From NCBI GenBank assembly GCA_019843655.1, contig JACDQD010000120.1:1-64000 (forward strand): a DNA stretch of 64,000 nt, written 5' to 3'. The translations under genes were made by a program, and so were the position numbers. A model generated the notes under the pieces. The model was not told the DNA's origin and made no database searches. It was given only the letters and a program-made list of their open reading frames with translations. The stretch comes from Lethocerus indicus (lineage: Eukaryota; Arthropoda; Insecta; Hemiptera; Belostomatidae). Below are positions 44,723-57,375 of the stretch, piece after piece; positions within the stretch are counted from its first letter, which is position 1, and each line of letters begins with the position of its first letter.

Positions 44723-46330
44723 ATTTAACCCCAAAATAGAGAGGTCGGAAATCGAAAAATAAGGTTTTTCGAAAATGTTCAGATATCGGCCCCATATTGC
44801 ACCTAAGTGTATTTAATTGAACGCCTAAAGAGGCGAAATCGAAAAAATGTTTTCGAAAATTTTAGATATCGGAATATTGCACCCAGAAGTGTATTTATGG
44901 AGCTACTTGCCCAAGAGCAAATCGAAAAAAAAGGTTTTCGAAATTTTCAGATATCGGCCCAATATTGCACCCACAAGTGTATTTATGGTACTTTAAGGAG
45001 AACACGGTAGAGAAAATAAAAGGACTTTGAATTTCAGATATGTTTTTTGTTGGCTTTGCGCGGTACAAAGGAGAAAGGCAAACGCGAACATATCATGCAC
45101 CCTGGTGTGTTGCCCCCGGGAGGGCGAAATCGAAAAAAGGGTTTTCGAAAATTTTCAGATATCATTATATTGCACCACAAGTGTATTTATGTGAGCTACA
45201 CTTGCCCCAAAAAGGAGGCCTTGAAATCGAAAAAAAAGGTTTTCGAAAATTTTCAGATATCGGCCCCATATTGCACCCACAAGTGTATTTATAGTACTAC
45301 CTTCCCAAGGAGAGCCTTGAAATCGAAAAATAAGGTTTTTAAAATTCAGATATCGGCCCATATTGCACCCACAAGTGTATTTATGTGGCTACACTTGCCC
45401 CTAAAAGGAGACCTTGAAATCAAAAATAAGGTTTTCGAAAATTTTCGATATCATTATATATTGCACCCACAAATGTATTTATGTGAGCTACACTTGCCCT
45501 AAAAAGGAGCCGAAATCGAAAATAAGGTTTCGAAAATTTCGAATATCGGCCCCATATTGCACCCACAAGTGTATTTATGTGAGCCACTCCTAAAAGGAGC
45601 ATGAAATCGAAAAGGTTTTCGAAATTTTCAGATATCGGCCCCATATTGCACCCACAAGTGTATTTATGTGAGCCACTCCTAAAAGGAGCATGAAATCGAA
45701 AAGGTTTTCGAAATTTTCAGATATCGGCCCCATATTGCACCCACAAGTGTATTTATGTGATACACCCCTAAAAGGCCTTGAAATCGAAAATAAAGGTTTC
45801 GAAAATTTTCAGATATCGGCCCATATTGCACCCACAAGTGTATTTATGTGAGCTACACTTGCCCCTAAAGGCCTTGAAATCGAAAAAAAGGTTTTTCGAA
45901 AATTTTCAGATATCGGCCCATATTACCCACAAGTGTATTTATGTGAGCTACACTTGCCCTAAAGGAAGGTGAAATCGAAAATAAGGTTTTCGAAAATTTT
46001 CGATATCATTATATTGCACCCACAAGTGTATTTAATTGGTACACTTGCCCTAAAAGGAGACGAAATCGAAAATAGGTTTTCGAAATACATATATCATTAT
46101 ATTGCACCCTAAGTGTATTTATGTGAGCTACACTTGCCCCTAAAAGGAGGGCCTTGAAATCGAAAAATAAGGTTTTTCGAAAATTTTCAGATATCGGCCC
46201 CATATTGCACCCACAAGTGTATTTATGTGAGCTACACTTGCCCCTAAAAGGAGAGCCTTGAAATCGAAAAATAAGGTTTTTCGAAAATTTTCAGATATCG
46301 GCTATGTACCCACAAATAGTTTATGTGAGC
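44723..46330. repeat. Satellite A array, block 3
   Basis: Starts with the same edge unit as 5,294 (AACCCCAAAATAGAGAGGTC, AATGTTCAG). Units are heavily deleted (often 80-95 bp). One stretch (45,000-45,120) contains foreign-looking sequence (TTGGCTTTGCGCGGTACAAA, AAACGCGAACATATCATG). An exact 89-bp twin lies at 45,581-45,758. Confidence 0.9.
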
Positions 46331-48071
46331 AACTACCATGCATTTCTATTCTATAGTCCCCAGCCCGGAACTGTGTGTATAGCCCGGTAGTAGGAAGCTA
46401 AAGAGACATTTAGAAACAAAGATCATCCTGATATCATTAATATTAACGGAGATAGAATGACGTCGGTACGGACCCCCGGGTGGTACCCCAAATCCGCCGT
46501 TTCTATTCTATAGTCCCCAGCCCGGAACTGTGTGTATAGCCCGGTAGTAGGAAGCTAAAGAGACATTTAGAAACAAAGATCATCCTGATATCATTAATAT
46601 TAACGGAGATAGAATGACGTCGGTACGGTTGGGTGGTACCCCAAATCCGCCGTTTCTATTATAGTCCCCAGCCCGAACTGTATAGCCCGGTAGTGAAGCT
46701 AAAGAGACATTTAGAAACAAAGATCATCCTGATATCATTAATATTAACGGAGATAGAATGACGTCGGTACGGAACCCCGGGTGGTACCCCAAATCCGCCG
46801 TTTCTATTCTATCACCTCCAGCTCGGAACTGTGTGTATAGCCCGGTAGTAGGAAGCTAAAGAGACATTTAGAAACAAAGATCATCCTGATATCATTAATA
46901 TTAACGGAGATAGAATGACGTCGGTACGGACCCCCGGGTGGTACCCCAAATCCGCCGTTTCTATTCTTAGTCTAGCCCGACTGTAATGCTAGCCCGGTAG
47001 TAGGAAGCTAAAGAGACATTTAGAAACAAAGATCATCCTGATATCATTAACGGAGATAGAATGACGTCGGTACGGACCAGGTGGTACCCCAAATCCGTAT
47101 TTCTATTCTATAGTCCCCAGCCCGGAACTGTGTTATAGCCCGGTAGTAGGAAGCTAAAGGTGAAACAAGATCATCCTGATATCATTTAATAAGGAGATAG
47201 AATGACGTCGGTACGGACCCCAGGTGGTACCCCAAATCCGCCGTTTATTCTAGTCCCCAGCGGAACTGTGTGTATACATTGAGTAGGGCTAGAGACATTT
47301 GAAACAAAGATCATCCTGATATCATTAATATTAACGGAATAGAATGACGTCGGTGGAACTTGGTACCCCAAATCCGCCGTTTCTATTCATAGCTCCAGCC
47401 CAGACTGTTATGTATAGCCCGGTAGTAGGAAGCTAAAGAGACATTTAAACAAAGATCATCCTGATATCATTAATATTAACGGAATAGAATGACGTCGGTA
47501 CGGACCCCGGGTGGTACCCCAAATCCATAAATTAGTCCCAACCGGAACTGTGTGTATGTATGGCCGGTAGTAGGAAGCTAAAGAGAGACATTTAGAAACA
47601 AGATCATCTGATATCATTAATATTAACGGAGATAGAATGACGGTACGGACCCAGGTGGTACCCAAATCCGCCGTTTCTATTCTATAGTCCCCAGCCCGGA
47701 ACTGTGTGTATAGCCCGGTAGTAAGCTAAGAGACATTTGAAACAAGATCATCTGATATCATTAATATTAACGGAATAGAATGACGTCGGTTTTAGATTGA
47801 ATTGGTACTAAATCCGCCGTTTCTATTCTATAGTCCAGCCCGGAACTGTGTATAGCCCGGTAGTAGGAAGCTAAAGAGACATTTAGAAACAAAGATCATC
47901 CTGATATCTTAATATTAACGGAGATAGAAGACGTCGGTACGGACCCAGGTGACCCCAAATCCGCCGTTTCTATTCTATAGTCCCCAGCCGGAACTGTTAG
48001 CCGGTAGGAAGCTAAAAGACATTTAGAAACAAGATCATCCTGATATCATTAATATTAACGAGATAGGTGGC
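46331..48071. repeat. Satellite B array, block 3
   Basis: About 11 units of the 157-bp family, many shortened. It starts after TATGTGAGC with AACTACCATGCATTTCTATT and ends in GATAGGTGGC. Confidence 0.93.
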
Positions 48072-49486
48072 ATTTGCCCCAAAAGAGAGGTCCGGAAATC
48101 GAAAATAGGTTTTTCGAAAATTTTCAATATCGGCCCCATATACCCAGGTGTATTTAGTGAGCTACCCTTAAGGGGGCCTTGAAATCGAAAAAATGTTTTC
48201 GAAATTTTCATATATCGGTATTATGTGAGCTACACTTGCCTAAAGGAGGGCCTTGAAATCGAAAAATAAGGTTTTTCGAAAATTTCAGATATCGGCCCCA
48301 TATTGCACCCACAAGTGTTATGTGAGCTACACTTGCCCCTAAAGGAGAGCGAAATCGAAAAAAAAGGTTTTGAAAATTTTCAGATATCGGCCTATTGCAC
48401 CCACAAGTGTATTTATGTGAGCTACACTTGCCCCTAAAGGGAGGGCCTTGAAATCGAAAAATAAGGTTTTCGAAAATTTTCAGATATCGGCCCCATATTG
48501 CACCCACAAGTGTATTTATGTAACTTTGCCCCTAAAAGGAAATCGAAAAAAAGGTTTTCGAAAATTTTCAGATATCGGCCCATATTGCACCCACAAGTGT
48601 ATTTATGTGAGCTACACTTGCCCCTAAAAGGAGAGCCTGAAATCGAAAAATAAGGTTTTCGAAAATTTTCAGATATCGGATATTGCACCCACAAGTGTAT
48701 TTATGTGAGCTACACTTGCCCTAAAGGAGGGCCTGAAATCGAAAAATAAGGTTTTCGAAAATTTTCAGATATCGGCTATTGCACCCACAAGTGTATTTAT
48801 GTGAGCTACACTTGCCCTAAAGGAGGGCCTGAAATCGAAAAATAAGGTTTTCGAAAATTTTCAGATATCGGCTATTGCACCCACAAGTGTATTTATGTGA
48901 GCTACACTTGCCTAAAAGAGCCTTGAAATCGAAAATAAGGTTTTCGAAAATTTTCAGATATCGGCCCATATTGCACCACAAGTGTATTTATGTGAGCTAC
49001 TTGCCCCTAAAGGAGCCTTGAAATCGAAAAAAAGGTTTTAAAATTTTCAGATATCGGCCCTATTGCACCCACAAGTGTATTTATGTGAGCTACACTTGCC
49101 CAAAAGGAGGCCAAATCGAAAAATAAGGTTTTTCGAAAATTTTCAGATATCGGCCCCATATTGCACCCACAAGTGTATTTATGTGAGCTACACTTGCCCC
49201 TAAAAGAGGCCTTGAAATCGAAAAATAAGGTTTTTCGAAAATTTTCAGATATCGGCCCCATATTGCACCCACAAGTGTATTTAATTGAGCTACACTTGCC
49301 CCTTGAAATCGAAAAAAATAAGGTTTTCGAAAATTTTCAGATATCGGCCCCATATTGCACCCACAAGTGTATTTATGTGAGCTACACTTGCCCCTAAAAG
49401 GAGAGCCTGGAAATCGAAAAAATAGGTTTTTTTAAAATTTTCAGATATCGGCCCCTTATTGTACCCACAAGTGTATTTATGTGAGC
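48072..49486. repeat. Satellite A array, block 4
   Basis: About 14 units. An exact 96-bp twin starts near 48,721. Ends in TATGTGAGC followed by AACTTCGCCATTTCGAATCT, which is the same boundary as at 1,970 with one base fewer. Confidence 0.93.
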
Positions 49487-52400
49487 AACTTCGCCATTTC
49501 GAATCTCTTGCCTCCAGCCCGGAACTGTGTGTATAGCCCGGTAGTGGGAAGCTAAAGAGACATTTAGAAACAAAGATCATCCTGATATCATTAATATTAA
49601 CGGAGATAGAATGACGTCGGTACGGACCCCCGGGTGGTACCCCAAATCCGCCGTTTCTATTCTATAGTCCCCAGCCCGGAACTGTGTGTATAGCCCGGTA
49701 GTAGGAAGCTAAAGAGACATTTAGAAACAAAGATCATCCTGATATCATTAATATTAACGGAGATAGAATGACGTCGGTGGACCCCAGGTGGTTTAAATCC
49801 GCCGTTTCTATTCTATAGTCCCCAGCCCGGAACTGTGTGTATAGCCCGGTAGTAGGAAGCTAAAGAGACATTTAGAAACAAAGATCATCCTGATATCATT
49901 AATATTAACGGAGATAGAATGACGTCGGTACGGAACCCGGGTGGTACCCCAAATCCGCCGTTTCTATTCTATCACCCCAGCCCGGAACTGTGTATAGCCC
50001 GGTAGTAGGAAGCTAAAGAGATTTAGAAACAAAGATCATCCTGATATCATTAATATTAACGGAATAGAATGACGTCGGTACGGACCCCGGGTGGTACCCA
50101 AATCCGCCGTTCTATTCTATAGTCCCCAGCCGGAACTGTGTGTATAGCCCGGTAGTAGGAAGCTAAAGAGACATTTAGAAACAAAGATCATCCTGATATC
50201 ATTAATATTAACGGAGATAGAATGACGTCGGTACGGACCCCAGGTGGTACCCCAAATCCGCCGTTCTATTCTATAGTCCCCAGCCCGGAACTGTGTGTAT
50301 ATGGTAGTAGGAAGCTAAAGAGACATTTAGAAACAAGATCATCCTGATATCATTAATATTAACGGAGATAGAATGACGTCGGTACGGACCCGGGTGGTAC
50401 CCCAAATCCCCGTTTCTATTCTATAGTCCCCAGCCCGAACTGTGTGTATAGCCCGGTAGTAGGAAGCTAAAGAGACATTTAGAAACAAAGATCATCCTGA
50501 TATCATTAATATTAAGGAATAGAATGACGTCGGTACGGTATTCTATCACCTCAGCTCAGGAACTGTGTGTAGCCAGTAGTAGGAAGCTAAGAGACATTTA
50601 GAAACAAAGATCATCCTGATATCATTAATATTACGGAGATAGACGTCGGTACGGACCCCGGGTGGTACCCCAAATCCGCCGTTTCTATTCTATAGTCAGC
50701 CGGAACTGTGTGTATAGCCCGGTAGTGGAAGCTAAAGAGACATTTAGAAAAAGATCATCCTGATATCATTAATATTAACGGAGATAGAATGACGTCGGTA
50801 CGGACCCCAGGTGGTACCCCAAATCCGCCGTTTCTATTCTATAGTCCCCAGCCCGGAACTGTGTATAGCCCGTAGTAGGAAGCTAAAGAGACATTTAGAA
50901 ACAAAGATCATCCTGATATCATTAATATTAACGGAGATAGAATGACGTCGGTACGGACCCCGGGTGGTACCCAAATCCGCCGTTTCTATTCTATAGTCCC
51001 CAGCCGGAACTGTGTGTATAGCCCGGTAGTAGGAAGCTAAAGAGACATTTAGAAACAAAGATCATCCTGATATCATTAATATTAACGGAGATAGAATGAC
51101 GTCGGTACGGACAGTACTAAATCCGCCATTTCTATTCTATAGTCCCCAGCCGGAACTGTGTATAGCCCGGTAGGAGGCTAAAGAGACATTTAGAAACAAA
51201 GATCATCCTGATATCATTAATATTAACGGAGATAGAATGACGTCGGTACAGACCCCAGGTGGTACCCAAATCCGCCGTTTCTATTCTATAGTCCCCAGCC
51301 CGTGTGTTATGGTGGTAGGAAGCTAAAGAGACATTTAGAAACAAAGATCATCCTGATATCATTAATATTAACGGAGATAGAATGACGTCGGTACGGACCC
51401 CGGGTGGTACCCCAAATCCGCCGTTTCTATTCTATAGTCCCAGCGGAACTGTGTGTATAGCCCGGTAGTAGGAGCTAAAGAGACATTTAGAAACAAAGAT
51501 CATCCTGATATCATTAATATTAACGGAGATAGAATGACGTCGGTACGGACCCCGGAATGGTACCCCAAATCATTTCTATTCTAGTCCCAGCCCGGAACTG
51601 TGTGTATAGCCAGTAGGAAGCTAAAAGACATTTAGAAACAAAGATCATCCTGATATCATTAACGGAGATAGGGCGGTACGGACCGGTGGTACCCCAAATC
51701 CGTTTCTATATAGTCTCCAGCCCGGAACTGTGTGTATATAGCCGGTAGTAGAAAGCTAAAGAGACATTTAGAAACAAAATCATCCTGATATCATTAATAT
51801 TAACGGAGATAGAATGACGTCGGTACGGACCCCCGGGTACCCCAAATCCGCCGTTTCTATTCTATAGTCCCAGCCCGAATAGGCTAAAGAGACATTTAGA
51901 AACAAAGATCATCCTGATATTAACGGAATGGAGATAAGACGTCGGTACGGACCCCGGGTGGTACCCCAAATCATTTTATTCTATAGTCCCCAGCGGAACT
52001 GTGTGTATATGGTGGTAGGAAGCTAAAGAGACATTTAGAAACAGATCATCCTGATATCATTAATTATTAACGGAGATAGAATGACGTCGGTACGGACCCC
52101 CAGGTGGTACCCCAAATCCGCCGTTTCTATTCTAGCCCGGGGAACTGTGTATAGCCGGTAGTGAAGCTAAAGAGACATTTAGAAACAAAGATCATCCTGA
52201 TATCATTAATATTAACGGAGATAGAATGACGTCGGTACGGACCCCGGGTGGTACCCCAAATCCACCGTTCGGCCCCAGCCCGGAACTGTGTATAGCCCGG
52301 TAGTAGGAAGCTAAAGAGACATTTAGAAACAAAGATCATCCTGATATCATTAATATTAACGGAGATAGAATGACGTCGGTACGGACCCCGGGTGGTACCC

Positions 52401-52524
52401 AAATCCGCCGTTTCTATTCTAGCCCCAACCAGGAACTGTGTGTATAGCCCGGTAGTAGGAAGCTAAAGACATTTAGAAACAAAGATCATCCTGATATCAT
52501 TAATATTAACGGAGATAGAATGAC
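49487..52524. repeat. Satellite B array, block 4
   Basis: About 20 units. The first is the same diverged edge monomer as at 1,971, including AGCCCGGTAGTGGGAAGC. It ends in GATAGAATGAC. Confidence 0.94.
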
Positions 52525-55500
52525 TTAACCCCAAAATAGAGGTCGGAAATCGAAAATAAGGTTTTCGAAAATGTTCTGATATCGGCCCATATTACCCACA
52601 AGTGTATTTATTACGCTAAAAGGAAGACCTTGAAATCAAAAAATGTTTTCGAAAATTTCGTATTGTATTGCACCCACAAGTGTATTTAATGGAGGCGCCT
52701 AAAGGAGAGCCTTGAAATCGAAAAAAGGTTTTAATTTTCGGCCCATATTACCCACAAGGATGTATTTATAGAGTACTTGCCCTAAGGCAAATCGTGGTTT
52801 TGAAAATTTTCAGATATCGTATATTGCACCCACAAAATTATTTGTATACCTTGCCTAAAGGAGGGCGAAATCGAAAAATAAGGTTTTCGAAAATTTTCAG
52901 ATATCGGCCCCATATTGCACCACAAGTGTATTTATGTGAGCTACTTGCCCGGAGGGCCGAAATCGAAAAATAAGGTTTTTGAAAATTTTCAGATATCGGC
53001 CCCATATTGCACCTAAATTATGTAATTTTACCCTACCTAAAAGAGCAGGGAAATCGAAAAAAGGTTTTTCGAAAATTTTCAATATCAGCCCTTACCCACG
53101 TGTATTTATGTGAGCTACACTTGCTAAAAGGCAAATCGAAATAAGGTTTTCGAAATTTTCAGATATCGTATTACCCAAAGTGTATTTATGTGAGCTACTT
53201 GCCCCTAAAAGGAGAGCCTTGAAATCGAAAATAAGGTTTTCGAATTTTCAGATATCGGCCCCATATTGCACCCACAAGTGTGTATTTATGTGTTACCTTG
53301 CTAAAAGGAGAGCCTTGAAATCGAAAAAGGTTTTCGAAAATTTTCAGATATCGGCCCATATTACCCACAAGTGTATTTATGTGAGCTACACTTGCCCCTA
53401 AAAGGAGACGCGAAATCGAAAAAAGGTTTTCGAAATTTATATCGGCCCCATATTACCCACAAGTGTATTTATGTGAGCTACACTCCCCTAAAGGAGAGCC
53501 TTGAAATCGAAAAATAAGGTTTTCGAAAATTTTCAGATATCGGCCCCATGCACCACAAGTGTATTTATGTGAGCTACACTTGCCTAAAGGAGACCTTGAA
53601 ATCGAAAAATAAGGTTTTCGAAAATTTTCAGCCCCATATTGCACCCACAAGTGTATTGTGAGCTACTTGCCCCTAAAAAGGAGGCCTTGAAATCAATAAG
53701 GTTTTCGAAAATTTTCAGATATCGGCCCCATATTGCACCCAAAGTGTATTTATGTGAGCTACACTTGCTAAAAGAACTGAAATCGAAAATAAGGTTTTCG
53801 AAAATTTTCGAATATTATATTGCACCCACAAGTGTATTTATGTGAGCTACACTTGCCCCTAAAAGGAGAGCGAAATCGAAAAATAAGGTTTTTCGAAAAT
53901 TTTCAGAATATCGGCCCCATATTGCACCAGTGTATTTATGTGAGCATAAAGGAGACCTTGAAATCGAAAAATAAGGTTTTCGAAAATTTTGGATATCGGT
54001 ATTATATTGCAGTGTACACTTTAGGGGCGGAAATCGAAAAATAAGTTTTCGAAAATTTTCAGATATCGGCCCCATATTGCACCCAGTATTTATGTGAGCT
54101 ACACTTGCCCTAAAAGGAGAGCCTTGAAATCGAAAATAAGAGTTTTCGAAAATTTTCAGATATCGGCCCCATATTGCACCACAAGTGTATTTATGTGAGC
54201 TACTTGCCCTAAAGGAGACCTTGAAATCGAAAAATATGAAAATTTTCAGATATCGGCCCATATTGCACCCACAAGTGTATTTATGTGAGCTACACTTGCC
54301 CTAAAGGAGGCCTTGAAATCAGAAAATAAGGTTTTCGAAAATTTTCAGATATCGGCCCCATATTACCCACAAGTGTATTTATGTGAGCTACACTTGCCCC
54401 TAAAGGAGGGCCTTGAAATCGAAAAAATAAGGTTTTCGAAAATTTTCAGATATCGGCCCCATATTGCACCCACGTGTATTTATGTGAGCTACACTTGCTA
54501 AAAGGAGACGCGGAAATCGAAAAAAGGTTTTTCGAAAATTTTCAGATATCGGCCCCATATTGCACCTAAGTGTATTTATGTGAGCTACACTTGCCCCTAA
54601 AAGGAGACATGAAATCGAAAAATAAGGTTTTTCGAAAATTTTCAGATATCGGCCCCATATTGCACCCACAAGTGTATTTATGTGAGCTACACTTGCCCTA
54701 AAGGAGGGCCTTGAAATCGAAAAAATAAGGTTTTTCGAAAATTTTCAGATATCGGCCCCATATTGCACCCATTGTATTTATGAGCTACACTTGCCCCTAA
54801 AAGGAGAGCCTTGAAATCGAAAAATAAGGTTTTCGAAAATTTTCAGATATCGGCCTATTGCACCCACAAGTGTATTTATGTGAGCTACCTTTAAAGGTGA
54901 AATCAAAATAGGTTTTCGAAAATTTTCAGATATCGGCCTATTGCACCCACAAGTGTATTTATGTGAGCTACCTTTAAAGGTGAAATCAAAATAGGTTTTC
55001 GAAAATTTTCAGATATCGGCCCCATATTGCACCCACAATATTTATGTGAGCTACACTTGCTAAAAGGAGCCTTGAAATCGAAAAAAGTTTTTCGAAAATT
55101 TCAGAATATCGGCCCCATATTGCACCCACAGTGTATTTATTGAGCTACACTTGCCCTAAAAGGAGACCTTGAAATCGAAAATAAGGTTTTCAGATTATAT
55201 TGCACCCACAAGTGTATTTATGTGAGCTACACTTGCCCTAAAGAGCGAAATCGAAAAAGGTTTTCGAAAATTTTCAGATATCGGCCTATTGCACCCACAA
55301 GTGTATTTATGTGAAACCACCCCTAAAGAGCGAAATCGAAAATAGTTTTCGAAAATTTTCAGATATCCCATATTGCACCCACAAGTGTATTTATGTGAGC
55401 TACACTTGCCCTAAAGGAGACCTTGAAAAATAAGGTTTTCGAAAATTTTCATATCGGCCCCATATTGCACCCACAAGTGTATTTATGAGCTACACTTGCC

Positions 55501-57375
55501 CCTAAAGGAGGCCTTGAAATCGAAAAAGGTTTTCGAAAATTTTCAGATATCGGCCCCATATTTACCCACAAGTGTATTTATGTGAGCTACACTTGCGAGG
55601 GCCTTGAAATCGAAAATAAGGTTTTCGAAAATTTCAGATATCGGCCCAATTGCACCTGATTTATTGAGCTACACTTGCAAAGAGCCTTGAAATCGAAAAA
55701 TAAGGTTTTCGAAAATTTTCAGATATCATTATTGCACCCACAAGTGTATTTATGTGAGCTACACTTGCCCCTAAGAAGGCAATCGAAAAAAGGTTTTTCG
55801 AAAATTTTATATCATTATATTACCCACGGTATTTGTGAGCTACACTTGCCCCTAAAGGAGGGCAAATCGAAAAAGGTTTTCGAAATTTTCAGATATCATT
55901 ATATTGCACCCACAAGTATTTATGTGAGCTACACTTGCCCCTAAAGGAGGCCTTGAAATCGAAAAATAAGGTTTTCGAAAATTTTCAGATATCGGCCCCA
56001 TATTGCACTAAATTGTATTTATGTGAGCTACACCCCTAAAGGAGACCTTGAAATCGAAAATAAGGTTTTTCGAAAATTTTCAGATATCGGCCCCATATTG
56101 CACCCACAAGTGTATTTATGTGAGCTACACTTGCCCTAAAAGGAGGCCTTGAAATCGAAAAATAAGGTTTTCGAAAATTTTCAGATATCGGCCCCATATT
56201 ACCCACAAGTGTATTTATGTGAGCTACACTTGCCCTAAAGGAGCCTTGAAATCGAAAATAAGGTTTTCGAAAATTTTCAGATATCGGCCCCATATTGCAC
56301 CCACAGTGTATTTATGTGAGCTACACTTGCCCACAAGGAGGCAAATCGAAAATGAGTTTTCGAAAATTTTCATATATCGGCCCCATATTGCACCCACAAG
56401 TGTATTTATGTGAGCTACACTTGCCCGGGAGGCCTTGAAATCAATAAAGGTTTTCGAAAATTTTCAGATATCGGCCCCATATTGCACCCACAAGTGTATT
56501 TATGTGAGCTACACTTGCCCCTAAAGAGGACCTTGAAATCCAATAAGGTTTTCGAAAATTTTCAGATATCGGCCCCATATTGCACCCACAAGTGTATTTA
56601 TGTGAGCTACACTTGCCTAAAGGAGGCCTTGAAATCGAAAAAGGTTTTCGAAAATTTTCTATCGGCCCCATATTGCACCCACAAGTGTATTTATGTGAGC
56701 TACACTTGCCCTAAAGGAGGGCCTTGAAATCGAAAAAAGGTTTTCGAAAATTACCAGATATCGGCCCATATTGCACCCACAAGTGTATTTATGTGAGCTA
56801 CACTTGCCCTAAAGGAGGGCCTTGAAATCGAAAAAGGTTTTCGAAATTTTAATATATCATTATATTGCACCCACAAGTGTATTTATGTGAGCTACACTTG
56901 CCCCTAAAGGAGGCCTTGAAATCGAAATAAGGTTTCGAAAATTTTCGAATATCATTATATTGCACCCACAAGTGTGTATGTGAGCTACACTTGCCCTAAA
57001 GAGCATGAAATCGAAAAATAAGGTTTTCGAAAATTTTCAGATATCGGTATATTACCCACAAGTGTATTTATGTGAGCTACACTTGCCCCTAAAGGAGGGC
57101 CTTGAAATCGAAAAAAGGTTTTCGAAAATTTTCAGATATCGGCCCATGTACCCAAGTGTATTTATGTGGCTACACTAAAGGCATGAAATCGAAAAAGGTT
57201 TTCGAAAATTTTTCGAATATCATTTATATTGCACCCACAAGTGTATTTATGTGAGCACACTAAAGAGCCTTGAAATCGAAAATAAGGTTTTTCGAAAATT
57301 TTCAGATATCGGCCCATATGCACCAAGTGTATTTATGTGAGCTACACCCCTAAGGAGGGCCTTGGAAATCGAAAA
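52525..57375. repeat. Satellite A array, block 5
   Basis: About 50 units, mostly 80-103 bp, with frequent deletions. An 83-bp twin lies at 54,883-55,048. Several units carry GATATCATTATATTGCACCC instead of GATATCGGCCCCATATTGCA. It ends abruptly in a C unit at GAAATCGAAAA|CTAGATGG. Confidence 0.94.
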
